A stretch of 64,000 nucleotides of DNA, from assembly GCF_019947135.1 (NCBI RefSeq), contig NZ_JAGSHT010000022.1, forward strand, positions 62,001 to 126,000. The letters are read 5' to 3'. The position numbers and the translations under genes are program-made. Below the pieces are notes generated by a model that ran no database searches, had not been told where the DNA came from, and was given only the letters and a program-made list of their open reading frames with translations. Shown here one piece after another: positions 51,825-60,502 of the stretch. The stretch comes from Occultella gossypii. GTDB lineage: Bacteria > Actinomycetota > Actinomycetes > Actinomycetales > Beutenbergiaceae. Every line of letters begins with the position of its first letter. Positions within the stretch are counted from its first letter, which is position 1.

Positions 51825-52411
51825 TCGAGGTCGTGCGGGCCGACGTGTTGGGTGAGGGCTACCGGCGGCGGATCACCGACGTGTGGGTCCGCGGGTTCGC
51901 CGAGGACTTCGCCTACTTCTCCACGGATCCGCAGGTGCTCGGGGACGCGTTCGCGCACCTGCTGCTGCTGGAGCGCTGGTACGTCGCGCTGGTCGACGGT
52001 GAACCGGCCGCAGTCGCCTGTGTCGCCGAGGGGGACGAGGAGGTTCTGCGGCCGCGGGCCGCCGAGTTCCGCCGGCACCTCGGGCTCCTGCACGGGACGG
52101 TCACGCACCTCATCGTCCGGAGCCAGTTCCTGGGCGGCTACGACGGCGCTCGGCCCGGACTCGTCGAGATCGGCTTCGTGACCACGGCGCCGGCGTTCCA
52201 GGGCCGCGGGGTCGCGACCGCGCTCCTGCGACACCTCCTCGCGCTGCCCGGCTACGACGAGTTCGTGCTGCGCGACATCAAGGACACCAATGCGGGCGCG
52301 CTCGGCCTGTACACCAAGCTGGGTTTCACCGAGATCAGCAGGCGGGCCGTGCGGGGAGCGCAGCGGGCCGGGTTCGCCGAGTACGTGTCGATGCGGCTCG
52401 TCCGGAGCTGA
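51821..52411 (+). CDS. GNAT-family N-acetyltransferase
   Basis: A 196-residue protein with the GNAT fold. The acetyl-CoA-binding motif A is visible as FVTTAPAFQGRGVATALLRHL (Q-x-x-G-x-G/A type), followed by the motif B segment DTNAGALGLYTKLGF. The acceptor substrate is unknown. It is translationally coupled to the TetR-type gene upstream, so its expression is probably ligand-controlled. Confidence 0.88.
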   Translation: MIEVVRADVLGEGYRRRITDVWVRGFAEDFAYFSTDPQVLGDAFAHLLLLERWYVALVDGEPAAVACVAEGDEEVLRPRAAEFRRHLGLLHGTVTHLIVRSQFLGGYDGARPGLVEIGFVTTAPAFQGRGVATALLRHLLALPGYDEFVLRDIKDTNAGALGLYTKLGFTEISRRAVRGAQRAGFAEYVSMRLVRS

Positions 52412-52473
52412 CCCGACGCCGCAGGCCGGCCGCCGAGGAACCTGCCTCCGGGTCGGCAGTATCGTCACGACCC

Positions 52474-52893
52474 ATGGACACGAGACCTGCGAGCTACGTC
52501 GTGGCTGTACGGGACGGGGCCGTGTTGCTGGCCCACTGGAACGAAGGCGGCCGGACCGGGTGGACGCTGCCGGGTGGCGGCATGGAGGACGACGAGTCCA
52601 CCGAGGAGACCGCGATCCGGGAGTTCCGTGAGGAGACCGGCTATGACGTCGCACTGGATGGGCTGCTCGGTGTCGACACCCACTATGTCGCGGCGGCCGA
52701 CCGGCTCAGCGTCGGCGCCGGTCCGCTGCGTAGCGTCCGCATCATCTACGCCGGCCACATCGTGGGCGGCGAGCTCACCCACGAGATCGACGGCAGCACC
52801 GACGAGTGCCGATGGGTCCCGCTCGAGGAGGTCGCCGGCCTCGACACGGTCAGCCTCGTCGGCGCGGCGATGGCCATGGTGAAGGCTCGCTGA
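52474..52893 (+). CDS. NUDIX hydrolase
   Basis: A 139-residue NUDIX-fold protein from ATG 52474. The Nudix box is complete: G-x5-E-x7-REUxEExGU, seen as GGMEDDESTEETAIREF followed by REETGYDV. The box supplies the metal-binding Glu residues for hydrolysis of a nucleoside diphosphate linked to another moiety. The specific substrate cannot be read from the sequence. It stands alone, 62 bp after the GNAT gene. Confidence 0.92.
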   Translation: MDTRPASYVVAVRDGAVLLAHWNEGGRTGWTLPGGGMEDDESTEETAIREFREETGYDVALDGLLGVDTHYVAAADRLSVGAGPLRSVRIIYAGHIVGGELTHEIDGSTDECRWVPLEEVAGLDTVSLVGAAMAMVKAR

Positions 52894-53050
52894 TCCGCCT
52901 GCCCGCTGACGCGATTCGCTGCGGCCCTCAGCCGGCGGCCCGATCACTGAGGTGTCATAGGTGCTCGGCGAGCGCACGCCCCTGGAGCGCGGTCGCAGAC
53001 ATCTGCTGTCCGAACGTGGCGAGCCGCGACCACCGCCCTATCATCGGGCG

Positions 53051-53740
53051 ATGCTGACAGCGCTGCTGTACGGGTTGGGCACCTCGGTGCCGATGCTGAT
53101 CGGTGCGGTGATCGGGTTGCGGTACGACCTGCCCACCAAGGTCCTCGCGGCGATGATGGCATTCGGTGCGGGCACCATGATCGCGGCGGTGACCACCGAG
53201 CTGTTCCAGCCCGCGTTCGACAGCGAGGGCCTGCTGATCGCCGGCGCGGCACTCCTGGGTGGCGCGCTCGTGTACGTGCTCGCGGACCGGCTGATCGAGC
53301 GCAAGCTCGGGCCGGCCGCGCTCGGCCCGGCGCTCATGCTCGGCGCGCTGCTCGACGGGATCCCGGAGAACACCGCGCTCGGTGTCAGCCTGACCGGGGC
53401 CGGTGGGATCGTGCTGCTGGTGGCGGTCGCTGTGGGCAACGTGCCCGAGGCGATGGCGGGAGCGGCCTCGATGCGCAGGCAGCCCGGCTTCGCGCCGCGG
53501 CGCACGCTCTGGATGTGGGCGGGCACGGCGATCCTGCTGACCGTGGTCGTCGTGGCGGCGTGGGCGGTCAGCGACGTGATCTCCGGCCGCAGCATCTCGG
53601 TGGTCCAGGCGTTCGCCGGTGGCGCCACCCTCGCCGTGCTCGCGGATTCGCTGATGCCGGAGGCCTATCGCGACGGCGGCTGGTGGGTCGGTCTGTCCAC
53701 TGCGGTGGGGTTCCTGGTCGCCTTCGCGCTCGGCGGCTGA
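53051..53740 (+). CDS. ZIP-family divalent metal transporter
   Basis: A 229-residue membrane protein from ATG 53051 with about seven spans. The metal-path segment in the fourth span reads GALLDGIPENTALG, and the next GNVPEAMAGAASM, both typical of ZIP (ZupT-like) carriers, with N and E in place of some of the usual His ligands. It should move zinc or other divalent cations; direction and specificity are unproven. It precedes the LacI-type gene of the thu-like locus by 42 bp but has its own context. Confidence 0.82.
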   Translation: MLTALLYGLGTSVPMLIGAVIGLRYDLPTKVLAAMMAFGAGTMIAAVTTELFQPAFDSEGLLIAGAALLGGALVYVLADRLIERKLGPAALGPALMLGALLDGIPENTALGVSLTGAGGIVLLVAVAVGNVPEAMAGAASMRRQPGFAPRRTLWMWAGTAILLTVVVVAAWAVSDVISGRSISVVQAFAGGATLAVLADSLMPEAYRDGGWWVGLSTAVGFLVAFALGG

Positions 53741-53744
53741 CCCC

Positions 53745-53774
53745 TTGCCAGCTGCCCGCCTGCTCACGTAGCAT
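53745..53774 (+). promoter_or_regulatory. Promoter of the thu-like locus LacI gene
   Basis: TTGCCA (53745-53750) and TAGCAT (53769-53774) are 18 bases apart. The -10 box ends eight bases before the ATG at 53783, consistent with a leaderless transcript, and the operator at 53779-53794 covers the expected start point. Confidence 0.6.
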
Positions 53775-53778
53775 CTGC

Positions 53779-53794
53779 GTCGATGCGTATCGAC
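53779..53794. promoter_or_regulatory. LacI operator, copy 1 (over the lacI start codon)
   Basis: GTCGATGCGTATCGAC has perfect 6-bp arms (GTCGAT/ATCGAC) around a GCGT centre. A near-identical site in the other orientation lies at 54921-54936 upstream of the binding-protein gene, so these are probably the two operators of this regulator. Confidence 0.75.
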
Positions 53795-54874
53795 GATGAT
53801 CGTACGGCCGAGACGACGGACCGCGGAGCGGGTCCCGTCGGAGGCGCGCCGAGTGTGCGTCGTGGCCGGCCGGCTCCGACGAGCAAGGACGTCGCACGCG
53901 TCGCCGGGGTCTCGCAGAGCACCGTCTCCTACGTGATGAGCGGGAAGCGGCCGATCTCCGAGAAGACCCGCCGGATCGTGCTGGAGGCGATCGACCAACT
54001 CACCTACGAGCCGCATGCCGGGGCGCGCGCGCTCGCCGGGCATCGCACGAACGTCGTCGGCCTGGTGGTGCCGTTCCACAACCCCGAGGCGGCCAGCGGA
54101 CTGATGGCCTTCGCCGAGGAGATCGCGGTCAACGCCCGCGACCACGACTACGACGTGCTGATGCTGACGGCCGCCGAAGGGCCGGCCGGGCTGGCCCGGG
54201 TGCAGCGCCGCGCCATGTGCGACGCGGTGATCGTCATGGAGGTCGCGACCGACGACCCTCGGGCCGCCATGGCCCGTGAACTCGAGATGCCCGTGATCTT
54301 CATCGGCGTCCCGGACGACCACGACGGACTGCACTGCATCGACTTCGACTTCGAGACCGGTGCCCTCCTGTTGGTCGACGCCCTGGCCGATGCCGGCTGC
54401 CGCGAGATCGCCGCGCTCGGATGGTCAGAGGAGCGTGTCGGCCTGGGCATGAACTACGTCCCCCGCTTCCGTGCCAGCGCCGAGGCGCGCGCCGCGGAGC
54501 GTGGGGTCCGACTGCGCTGGATCAGCGCACCGCACACGCGCGCCGGGGTCGAGGGTTTCCTCGACTCGGTGCTCGCGCCCGCCGGCCGCTCCCACCCCGG
54601 GCTGCTCACGGTGCACAGCCCGCATGACCTCGGTGCCGCCCTTCAGCAACGCGGTCTGGTGCCGGGGCGCGACCTCGACGTGGTGTCACTGTGCACCGAC
54701 GTCGAGGCCGAGGCTCAGCCGGTCGCGCCCACGGCGGTGTCCCCGCAACCCCGGGACGTGTCCCGGCTCGCCATGGGGTGGCTGTTCGACCTGCTCGACA
54801 ACGAGATCCCCGCCGAGCTGCGTCTCGTGGAAGCGCACCTGACCACGCGCGGCTCCGTCCGTCCGCTCGGCTAG
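53783..54874 (+). CDS. LacI-family regulator of the thu-like sugar locus
   Basis: A 363-residue regulator. The helix-turn-helix TSKDVARVAGVSQSTVSYVM begins about residue 33, followed by the effector domain (VVGLVVPFHNPEAASGLM). The start is uncertain. ATG 53783 has no RBS but sits just after a -10 box (leaderless). GTG 53855 has GGAGG ten bases upstream and gives the usual short N-terminus (MRRGRPAPTSKDV). The gene heads the locus containing a binding protein, two permeases, ThuA-like and Gfo/Idh genes. Two matching palindromes (at its start and before the binding-protein gene) are its likely operators. Confidence 0.9.
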   Translation: MRIDDDRTAETTDRGAGPVGGAPSVRRGRPAPTSKDVARVAGVSQSTVSYVMSGKRPISEKTRRIVLEAIDQLTYEPHAGARALAGHRTNVVGLVVPFHNPEAASGLMAFAEEIAVNARDHDYDVLMLTAAEGPAGLARVQRRAMCDAVIVMEVATDDPRAAMARELEMPVIFIGVPDDHDGLHCIDFDFETGALLLVDALADAGCREIAALGWSEERVGLGMNYVPRFRASAEARAAERGVRLRWISAPHTRAGVEGFLDSVLAPAGRSHPGLLTVHSPHDLGAALQQRGLVPGRDLDVVSLCTDVEAEAQPVAPTAVSPQPRDVSRLAMGWLFDLLDNEIPAELRLVEAHLTTRGSVRPLG

Positions 54875-54920
54875 CGCCGGCCGCGACCTCCTGCCTGACG
54901 ACAACTACACCCGATTCGCA

Positions 54921-54936
54921 GTCGATACGCATCGAT
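54921..54936. promoter_or_regulatory. LacI operator, copy 2 (upstream of the binding-protein gene)
   Basis: GTCGATACGCATCGAT matches the reverse complement of the site at 53779-53794 in 15 of 16 positions. It lies 47 bp after the lacI stop and 67 bases before the binding-protein ATG, giving the importer operon its own regulated promoter. Confidence 0.75.
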
Positions 54937-55003
54937 GCCGCCCGATCCCGACGATCGGTCCGGTTCTGCCCACGAGGACGTGGGCCCGACAGAGAGGAAC
55001 GAG

Positions 55004-56245
55004 ATGACCAGATTCTCCAGATCCCGAGTTGCGATCGCCGCGGCAGCCGCGCTGCCGCTGGTGCTCGTGGCCGCATGCAGCGGCTCCGACGGTGGCACCG
55101 GCGGCGACGGCGGTGGTGACGGTGACGTCACCGAGCTGCACGTCCTCGACTACTACAACAACGACCCGAACAAGACGGTCTGGCAGGGCGTCCTCGACGC
55201 TTGCGCCACCGAGGTCGGCGTGGAGCTGAACCGCGAGTCGGTCCCGGGCGGCGACCTCATCGCCAAGGTGCTGCAGATGAGCTCCTCGCGCACCCTGCCC
55301 GACGTCCTCATGCTCGACAACCCGGACGTCCAGCAGATCGCCGAGAGCGGGGCGCTCGCGCCGCTGTCCCAGTTCGGACTCGACCCGGGCGGGATCGCCG
55401 AAGGGGTGCTGTCCGCCTCGACCTACGAGGACGAGCTGTACGCGCTGCAGCCGGTGACCAACACGATCGCCCTGTTCTACAACACCCAGACCCTGGCGGC
55501 GGCCGGGATCGAACCGCCCACCACCTGGGAGGAGCTTGAGACCGCGGCCGCGGCGCTGACCGAGGGGGACCAGTACGGTCTCGCCCTTTCGGCGATCAAC
55601 ACCTACGAGGGAACGTGGCAGTTCCTGCCGTTCATGTGGTCCAACGGGGGCGACGAGGCGGACATCGCGACTCCGGAGGTCGCCGGGGCGCTGCAGCTGT
55701 GGAAGGACCTGCTGGACGCCGGGTCCATGTCGCAGTCGGTGGTCACCTGGTCGCAGGCGGACGTCGCGGACCAGTTCTCCAGCGGCAACGCGGCGATGAT
55801 GGTCAACGGCCCATGGAACTTCGGCACGCTCGCGGAGAACGCCGAACTCGAGTACGGCATCGTCCCCATCCCGGCGCCCGCGGCCGGCGACACCGTGGTC
55901 TCGCCGTTCGGCGGCGAGGCCTGGGCGGTCCCGCAGACCGGCGACGACGCGCGGATGGCCGTGGCCGCCGAGTTCGTCCAGTGCCTCGTCGGGGAGGACG
56001 CGGTGGTCGAAGCCGCGGTCGGGACCAACACGGTGCCGACCGACCCGTCCCTGTCCGACACCGTCGTCGAGCAGGTCCCGAACCTCGCCTCGTTCGCCGA
56101 ACAGGTCCCGGACCTGCGCGCGCGCACCGGGGAGCTCGGGCCGGAGTGGCCGACGCAGGCGACGGCCATCTACGAAGCGGTCCAGAACGCGCTCGTCGGA
56201 GGCATGAGCCCGGAGGACGCGCTGGCCCAGGCGCAGAACGGCTGA
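55004..56245 (+). CDS. Lipoprotein sugar-binding protein (thu-like locus)
   Basis: A 413-residue solute-binding protein from ATG 55004, with GAGAGGAAC upstream. The signal peptide ends in the lipobox LVAAC, followed by a Gly/Asp-rich linker. The mature domain has the ThuE/MalE-like pattern (HVLDYYNNDPNKTVWQGVL, IALFYNTQTLAAAGIEPP). It is the first gene of a five-gene operon and has its own upstream LacI operator. In the analogous rhizobial locus the protein binds trehalose and related disaccharides; here the ligand is unproven. Confidence 0.92.
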   Translation: MTRFSRSRVAIAAAAALPLVLVAACSGSDGGTGGDGGGDGDVTELHVLDYYNNDPNKTVWQGVLDACATEVGVELNRESVPGGDLIAKVLQMSSSRTLPDVLMLDNPDVQQIAESGALAPLSQFGLDPGGIAEGVLSASTYEDELYALQPVTNTIALFYNTQTLAAAGIEPPTTWEELETAAAALTEGDQYGLALSAINTYEGTWQFLPFMWSNGGDEADIATPEVAGALQLWKDLLDAGSMSQSVVTWSQADVADQFSSGNAAMMVNGPWNFGTLAENAELEYGIVPIPAPAAGDTVVSPFGGEAWAVPQTGDDARMAVAAEFVQCLVGEDAVVEAAVGTNTVPTDPSLSDTVVEQVPNLASFAEQVPDLRARTGELGPEWPTQATAIYEAVQNALVGGMSPEDALAQAQNG

Positions 56246-56249
56246 GCCG

Positions 56250-57209
56250 GTGACCTCCACCGAAATACGGCCGGGGTCCGGTGGGCTGGCCCCACCGGCC
56301 CCGGCCCGGCCGGCCCGGCACCGGTCGGTCGGCCGGAGCCGGCTCGTCCAGATCGCGTTCCTGATCCCCGCCACCGCCTACCTGGTGCTGTTCTTCGGCT
56401 ACCCCGTCGTCAAGAACATCACCATGGGCTTCCAGGAGTACACGACCAGGACCTTCTACACGGGCGAGGCGCCCTGGGTCGGGTTCGCGAACTACGTCAC
56501 CGCCGTGACCGACCCGGTGTTCGACCGAGCCCTGCTCAACACCGGCCTGTTCACCGTGGGTTCCATCGTCGGGCAGTTCACGATCGGCCTGCTCATCGCG
56601 TTGTTCTTCCACCGGCGGTTCCATCTCTCCGGCGTCCTGCGCTCGTTGTTGCTGCTGCCGTGGCTGGTGCCGATGATCGCCGCGTCCGCAGTCTGGCGGT
56701 GGATCCTCGATACCGATCACGGGGTCCTGAACCGGACCCTCGACCTGCTGCCGTTCCTGGACGGACGCCCTGCCTGGCTGACGTCGACCACGCTGGCGTT
56801 GGTCGCCGTCATCATCGTCAACATCTGGCTCGGGATCCCCTTCAACGCAACGATCCTGTACGGCGGCCTGCAGGAGATCCCCGAGGAGCTGTACGAGGCG
56901 GGCTCGCTCGACGGCGCCACCGGAGCCCGCGCGTTCTGGCACATCACCTGGCCGCTGCTGCGGCCGGTGGTCACGGTGGTCCTCGTGCTGGGCGTCGTCT
57001 ACACACTGAAGGTGCTCGACGTCATTCTCGGTCTGACCAACGGTGGGCCCGCCAATGCCACCCAGACGATCTCGACGTTCTCGTACCACATGTCGTTCCG
57101 CGAGTTCGACTTCGGGGTGGGTGCCGCACTGGGCAACATCCTGGTGCTGATCTCGCTCGTGTTCGCCGTCGTCTACCTGCGCCTCAACCGGCGCTCGATC
57201 GACGAGTAG
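56250..57209 (+). CDS. Sugar ABC transporter permease, MalF type (thu-like locus)
   Basis: A 319-residue CUT1-family permease from GTG 56250, four bases after the binding-protein stop. It has about six spans and the EAA-loop segment YEAGSLDGATGARAFW. A Pro/Arg-rich N-terminal tail of ~30 residues precedes the first span. It corresponds in position to ThuF of the rhizobial system. No ATPase gene (ThuK equivalent) is present. Confidence 0.92.
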   Translation: MTSTEIRPGSGGLAPPAPARPARHRSVGRSRLVQIAFLIPATAYLVLFFGYPVVKNITMGFQEYTTRTFYTGEAPWVGFANYVTAVTDPVFDRALLNTGLFTVGSIVGQFTIGLLIALFFHRRFHLSGVLRSLLLLPWLVPMIAASAVWRWILDTDHGVLNRTLDLLPFLDGRPAWLTSTTLALVAVIIVNIWLGIPFNATILYGGLQEIPEELYEAGSLDGATGARAFWHITWPLLRPVVTVVLVLGVVYTLKVLDVILGLTNGGPANATQTISTFSYHMSFREFDFGVGAALGNILVLISLVFAVVYLRLNRRSIDE

Positions 57210-57223
57210 AGGCTGGAGGTCTC

Positions 57224-58102
57224 ATGAGTGCCGCAGTTCCGATCGCCCGACGAGCAGCCGGCGACGCAGCCGGTCGCGCGTCGAAGATCACCACCCCGCG
57301 CCGGCCGGGACACACGATCCTCGGCGTGATCATCATCGCCGTCATGCTGTTCCCGCTCTACTGGATGCTCAACGTCTCGCTGCAGCCGGCGGGCAACGCC
57401 TCGGCGACGCCGTGGCTGCCTCTCGACCTCTCCTTCGACGGGTACCGGACCGCACTGGCCGAGCAGGGCGGCAACCTGGTGACGAGCCTGATCGTCAGCC
57501 TCGGCGCCGTGGTGTTCAGCCTGCTCATCGCGGCGCCCGCGGCGTACGCCCTGGCGCACTTCCGGTTCGGCAAGTGGGTCGTCGTGTTCCTGTTCGCCGT
57601 GCTGACCACGCAGATGGTGCCGGGCATCGTCGTCGCGAACGCCCTGTACAGCGCGTACAGCGATCTCGGGTTGCTGAACACCTACGCCGGCCTGATCCTG
57701 GCCGACTCGGCGGCAGGCATCCCGTTCTCGATCATCCTGATGCGGGCCTTCATGATGAGCATCCCGGCCTCGATCGTCGAGGCGGCCTACGTCGACGGCG
57801 CAGGTCCGGTCCGCGCGTTCGTGTCCGTCGTGCTGCCGATCAGCCGCAACGCCCTCATCACCTCGGCGCTGTTCACCTTCCTGTTCGCGTGGGGCGACTT
57901 CCTGTTCGCGCTCACGCTGACGACGTCGGAGAGCATGCGTCCGATCACGCTCGGCCTGTACAGCTACATCGGCGGCTTCGTGAGCGACTGGTCGCCGATC
58001 ATGGCGACCGCCGTGCTCTCCTCGCTACCGGCCATCGCCCTGCTGGTCCTCGCCCAGCGCTACGTCGCCGCCGGGGTCACCGGCGGCGCGGTCAAGTCCT
58101 GA
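57224..58102 (+). CDS. Sugar ABC transporter permease, MalG type (thu-like locus)
   Basis: A 292-residue CUT1-family permease from ATG 57224, with GGAGG seven bases upstream. It has about six spans and an EAA loop ([15 protein letters not shown]). It corresponds in position to ThuG. With the MalF-type partner it forms the importer channel; the next gene encodes a ThuA-like protein 31 bp later. Confidence 0.92.
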   Translation: MSAAVPIARRAAGDAAGRASKITTPRRPGHTILGVIIIAVMLFPLYWMLNVSLQPAGNASATPWLPLDLSFDGYRTALAEQGGNLVTSLIVSLGAVVFSLLIAAPAAYALAHFRFGKWVVVFLFAVLTTQMVPGIVVANALYSAYSDLGLLNTYAGLILADSAAGIPFSIILMRAFMMSIPASIVEAAYVDGAGPVRAFVSVVLPISRNALITSALFTFLFAWGDFLFALTLTTSESMRPITLGLYSYIGGFVSDWSPIMATAVLSSLPAIALLVLAQRYVAAGVTGGAVKS

Positions 58103-58133
58103 GTTCCATCACCCACAACCTAGGAGTCCACAC

Positions 58134-58955
58134 ATGTCCGAACCGATCCGGGTCCTCGTCTGGGGCGAGAACCGTCACGAGCAGCTCGAGCCGGCCGTCG
58201 CGCAGCGCTATCCCGACGGGATGCACGGGGCGATCGCGCAGGGGATCGAGGCGAACCTCGGCAGCCGCGTCCGGGTGCGCACCACCACCCTGGACGAGCC
58301 CGAGCACGGCCTCACCGAGGAGGTGCTGGCCGACACCGACGTGCTGATCTGGTGGGGCCACGCCGCCCACGGCGAAGTTGCCGACGAGGTCGTCGAGCGG
58401 GCCCACCGGCACGTGCTGGAGGGCATGGGGCTGATCGTGCTGCACTCGGGGCACTGGTCGAAGCTGTTCGTGAAGCTGATGGGCACCACCTGCACGCTGC
58501 GGTGGCGCACCGAGCACGATCGCGAGCTCGTGTGGACGGTCGACGCGACGCACCCGATCGCTCAGGGCATCCCGCACCCGATGATCATCGAGGAGGACGA
58601 GATGTACGGGGAGCAGTTCGACATCCCCACCCCCGACGAGCTCATCTTCATCTCGTCCTTCAGCGGCGGCGAGGTGTTCCGGTCCGGCTGCACGTTCCGG
58701 CGCGGCCACGGCAGGATCTTCTACTTCCGTCCCGGCGACCAGGACTTCCCGACCTACTTCCACGAGGGCGTGCGCCGGGTCATCTCGAACGGCGTCGAGT
58801 GGGCGCACACGGTGCGGCCCGAGCGGAGCCTGCCGACCCTGCTGCGGTACGAGACGGAGGACTTCTACAACGGTCACGGCTACGGCGGTGCGCTGAGCGC
58901 AGAAGCCACCGCCGCGGCCGAGCAGCGGACCGCCGAACCCGCGGGCGCCGAGTGA
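58134..58955 (+). CDS. ThuA-family (trehalose utilisation) protein
   Basis: A 273-residue cytosolic protein with the ThuA fold, a class I glutamine-amidotransferase-like fold ([40 protein letters not shown]). The residues HSGHW and the [16 protein letters not shown] segment are family marks. In Rhizobiaceae ThuA and ThuB act together on 3-keto forms of trehalose-type disaccharides taken up by ThuEFGK. The next gene, overlapping by GTGA, is a Gfo/Idh oxidoreductase in the ThuB position. The match in order supports a shared pathway, but the disaccharide could differ. Confidence 0.88.
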   Translation: MSEPIRVLVWGENRHEQLEPAVAQRYPDGMHGAIAQGIEANLGSRVRVRTTTLDEPEHGLTEEVLADTDVLIWWGHAAHGEVADEVVERAHRHVLEGMGLIVLHSGHWSKLFVKLMGTTCTLRWRTEHDRELVWTVDATHPIAQGIPHPMIIEEDEMYGEQFDIPTPDELIFISSFSGGEVFRSGCTFRRGHGRIFYFRPGDQDFPTYFHEGVRRVISNGVEWAHTVRPERSLPTLLRYETEDFYNGHGYGGALSAEATAAAEQRTAEPAGAE

Positions 58956-60085
58956 GCCCGGCAGCGACCCCGGCGGAGCCGCTGCGGCTCGTCCAGGTCG
59001 GCGCCGGCAGCATGGGCCGCGCCTGGCTGAACGTGATCGCGGCCAACCCGGACACCGAGCTCGTCGGCCTGGTCGACCTGGACCTCGACGGGGCGACGGC
59101 GGCACTCGCCGCCGCCCCGGCTGGGCCCGCCGCAGGCGACGTCGTGGTGGGCACGGACCTGGTGGCGGTCGCCCGCGAGACCGGTGCGACCGCCGTCGTC
59201 GATGTGGCCGTCCCGACGGCGCACCACGCGATCACGACGGCCGCCCTGTTCGCCGGGCTCGACGTGCTCGGCGAGAAGCCGGTCACCGAGACCGTCGCCG
59301 AGGCACTCTCGGTCGTGGCGGCGACCCAGGTGACCGGGCGGCGAGTCGTCGTCAGCCAGTCCCGGCGCTACCTCCGGGAGGCGTTCCAGCTGCGCGAGGC
59401 CGCCCGCGTGCTCGGGACCGCGGGGACCCTGGCCGTCGACTTCTACAAGGCTCCGCACTTCGGCGGCTTCCGGGAGCGGATGCCGCAGCCGCTGATCGTC
59501 GACATGGCGATCCACCAGTTCGACCTCGCCAGGTTCCTGCTCGACGCCGACCCGGTCGCGGTCTACGCCGAGTCGTTCAACCCGCCATGGAGCTGGTTCG
59601 ACGGCGACGCCTCCGCGATCGCCACGTTCGAGATGAGTGACGGCGCGCGGTTCTCCTACGGCGGGTCCTGGTGCGCGCCCGGGCTGGAGACGTCCTGGAA
59701 CGGGGACTGGCGGCTCTCGGCCTCCCGCGGCAGCGCCACCTGGGACGGCGACCGCATGCCGGTGGTGGAAGGCCCGGCCACGGTCGACCTCACCGACGTG
59801 GCCGATCCCGGCCGGGAGCTCGTCGGGTCCCTGGCCGCGTTCGTCGCCGGGATGCGCGGTGCCCCGGTGATGTGCGAGGTCGCGGACAACGTGCTCAGCC
59901 TCGCGATGGTCGAGGCCGCGGTGGCGTCGGCGGCCAGTCGGCAGCGAGTCGCGATCGACGACGTCCTCGAGCGGGCCTACGCCGACGCGCTCGCGGCCGA
60001 GCAACGCGACGACGTGCGCGCCGCGCTGTTGTCGTGGCCATCGGTGCGCGAAGGACTCGGGAGGACGAACCGAGGTCAGGCATAG
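58952..60085 (+). CDS. Gfo/Idh/MocA family oxidoreductase (ThuB-like position)
   Basis: A 377-residue protein from GTG 58952, overlapping the ThuA-like stop. The Rossmann motif is [13 protein letters not shown], the family signature LGEKPVTE occurs near residue 108, and [14 protein letters not shown] carries the catalytic His-Asp segment. It should oxidise or reduce a sugar ring carbon with NAD(P). Placed after a ThuA-like gene, a ThuB-like 3-keto-disaccharide role is the leading hypothesis. It ends nine bases inside a possible extension of the convergent LigA-like gene. Confidence 0.9.
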   Translation: MSPAATPAEPLRLVQVGAGSMGRAWLNVIAANPDTELVGLVDLDLDGATAALAAAPAGPAAGDVVVGTDLVAVARETGATAVVDVAVPTAHHAITTAALFAGLDVLGEKPVTETVAEALSVVAATQVTGRRVVVSQSRRYLREAFQLREAARVLGTAGTLAVDFYKAPHFGGFRERMPQPLIVDMAIHQFDLARFLLDADPVAVYAESFNPPWSWFDGDASAIATFEMSDGARFSYGGSWCAPGLETSWNGDWRLSASRGSATWDGDRMPVVEGPATVDLTDVADPGRELVGSLAAFVAGMRGAPVMCEVADNVLSLAMVEAAVASAASRQRVAIDDVLERAYADALAAEQRDDVRAALLSWPSVREGLGRTNRGQA

Positions 60086-60136
60086 GCCTCCGGGTCGTAC
60101 CCGAAGTAATAGTCCGGGAACCTTCCGCGCGCCCGG

Positions 60137-60502
60137 TCAGAGACCCACCGAGGGGTACTCCTTGCCGAGCCAGTGGCTCAGCTTCCGGCCGAACTCGCGC
60201 TGGAAGGACAACGGGCCCTGCTCACGGGTGTACTCCTCGTCGTACAGCGCGATGAACAGCGTCAGGTTGAGGAAGAAGTGCGCCCCATGTTCGAACAGCC
60301 AGACGTAGTCGTGCGCCGCCAGCGCGGCCCGCTCGGCATCCGTGAAGGACAGTACGGTGGTCTCCTCGGCGTCATTGAGCCAGCGCCCCACCTCCTGCTC
60401 CCACGCCTCGATGGTGCCGGCCGGGTCGTCCTTGTACCGCTGCACCCACTTCGGGTCCCGGTCGATCGTGTAGAGGAACTTGTCCACGTAGTAGGTGCTC
60501 AT
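60137..60502 (-). CDS. LigA-like extradiol dioxygenase small (alpha) subunit
   Basis: A 121-residue protein resembling the alpha subunits of protocatechuate 4,5-dioxygenase-type enzymes (DRDPKWVQRYKDDPAGTI, AALAAHDYVWLFEHGAHFF). This subunit caps the active site of the LigB-type catalytic subunit and shapes substrate choice. It overlaps the LigB-like gene by ATGA (60499-60502). After its TGA at 60139-60137, the next frame on the same strand reads WVSDRARGRFPDYYFGYDP and ends at 60076. That stretch is coding-like, so a frameshift may have shortened the protein; equally, YPSVGL may be the natural end. Confidence 0.82.
   Translation of the reverse strand: MSTYYVDKFLYTIDRDPKWVQRYKDDPAGTIEAWEQEVGRWLNDAEETTVLSFTDAERAALAAHDYVWLFEHGAHFFLNLTLFIALYDEEYTREQGPLSFQREFGRKLSHWLGKEYPSVGL

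Noticed and set aside
60091-60103. CGGGT-CGT-ACCCG hairpin after the thu-like operon as a terminator
   Set aside because: The stem is only five bp with a 3-base loop and lies in a stretch that may be coding on the other strand, so support is too weak to list.
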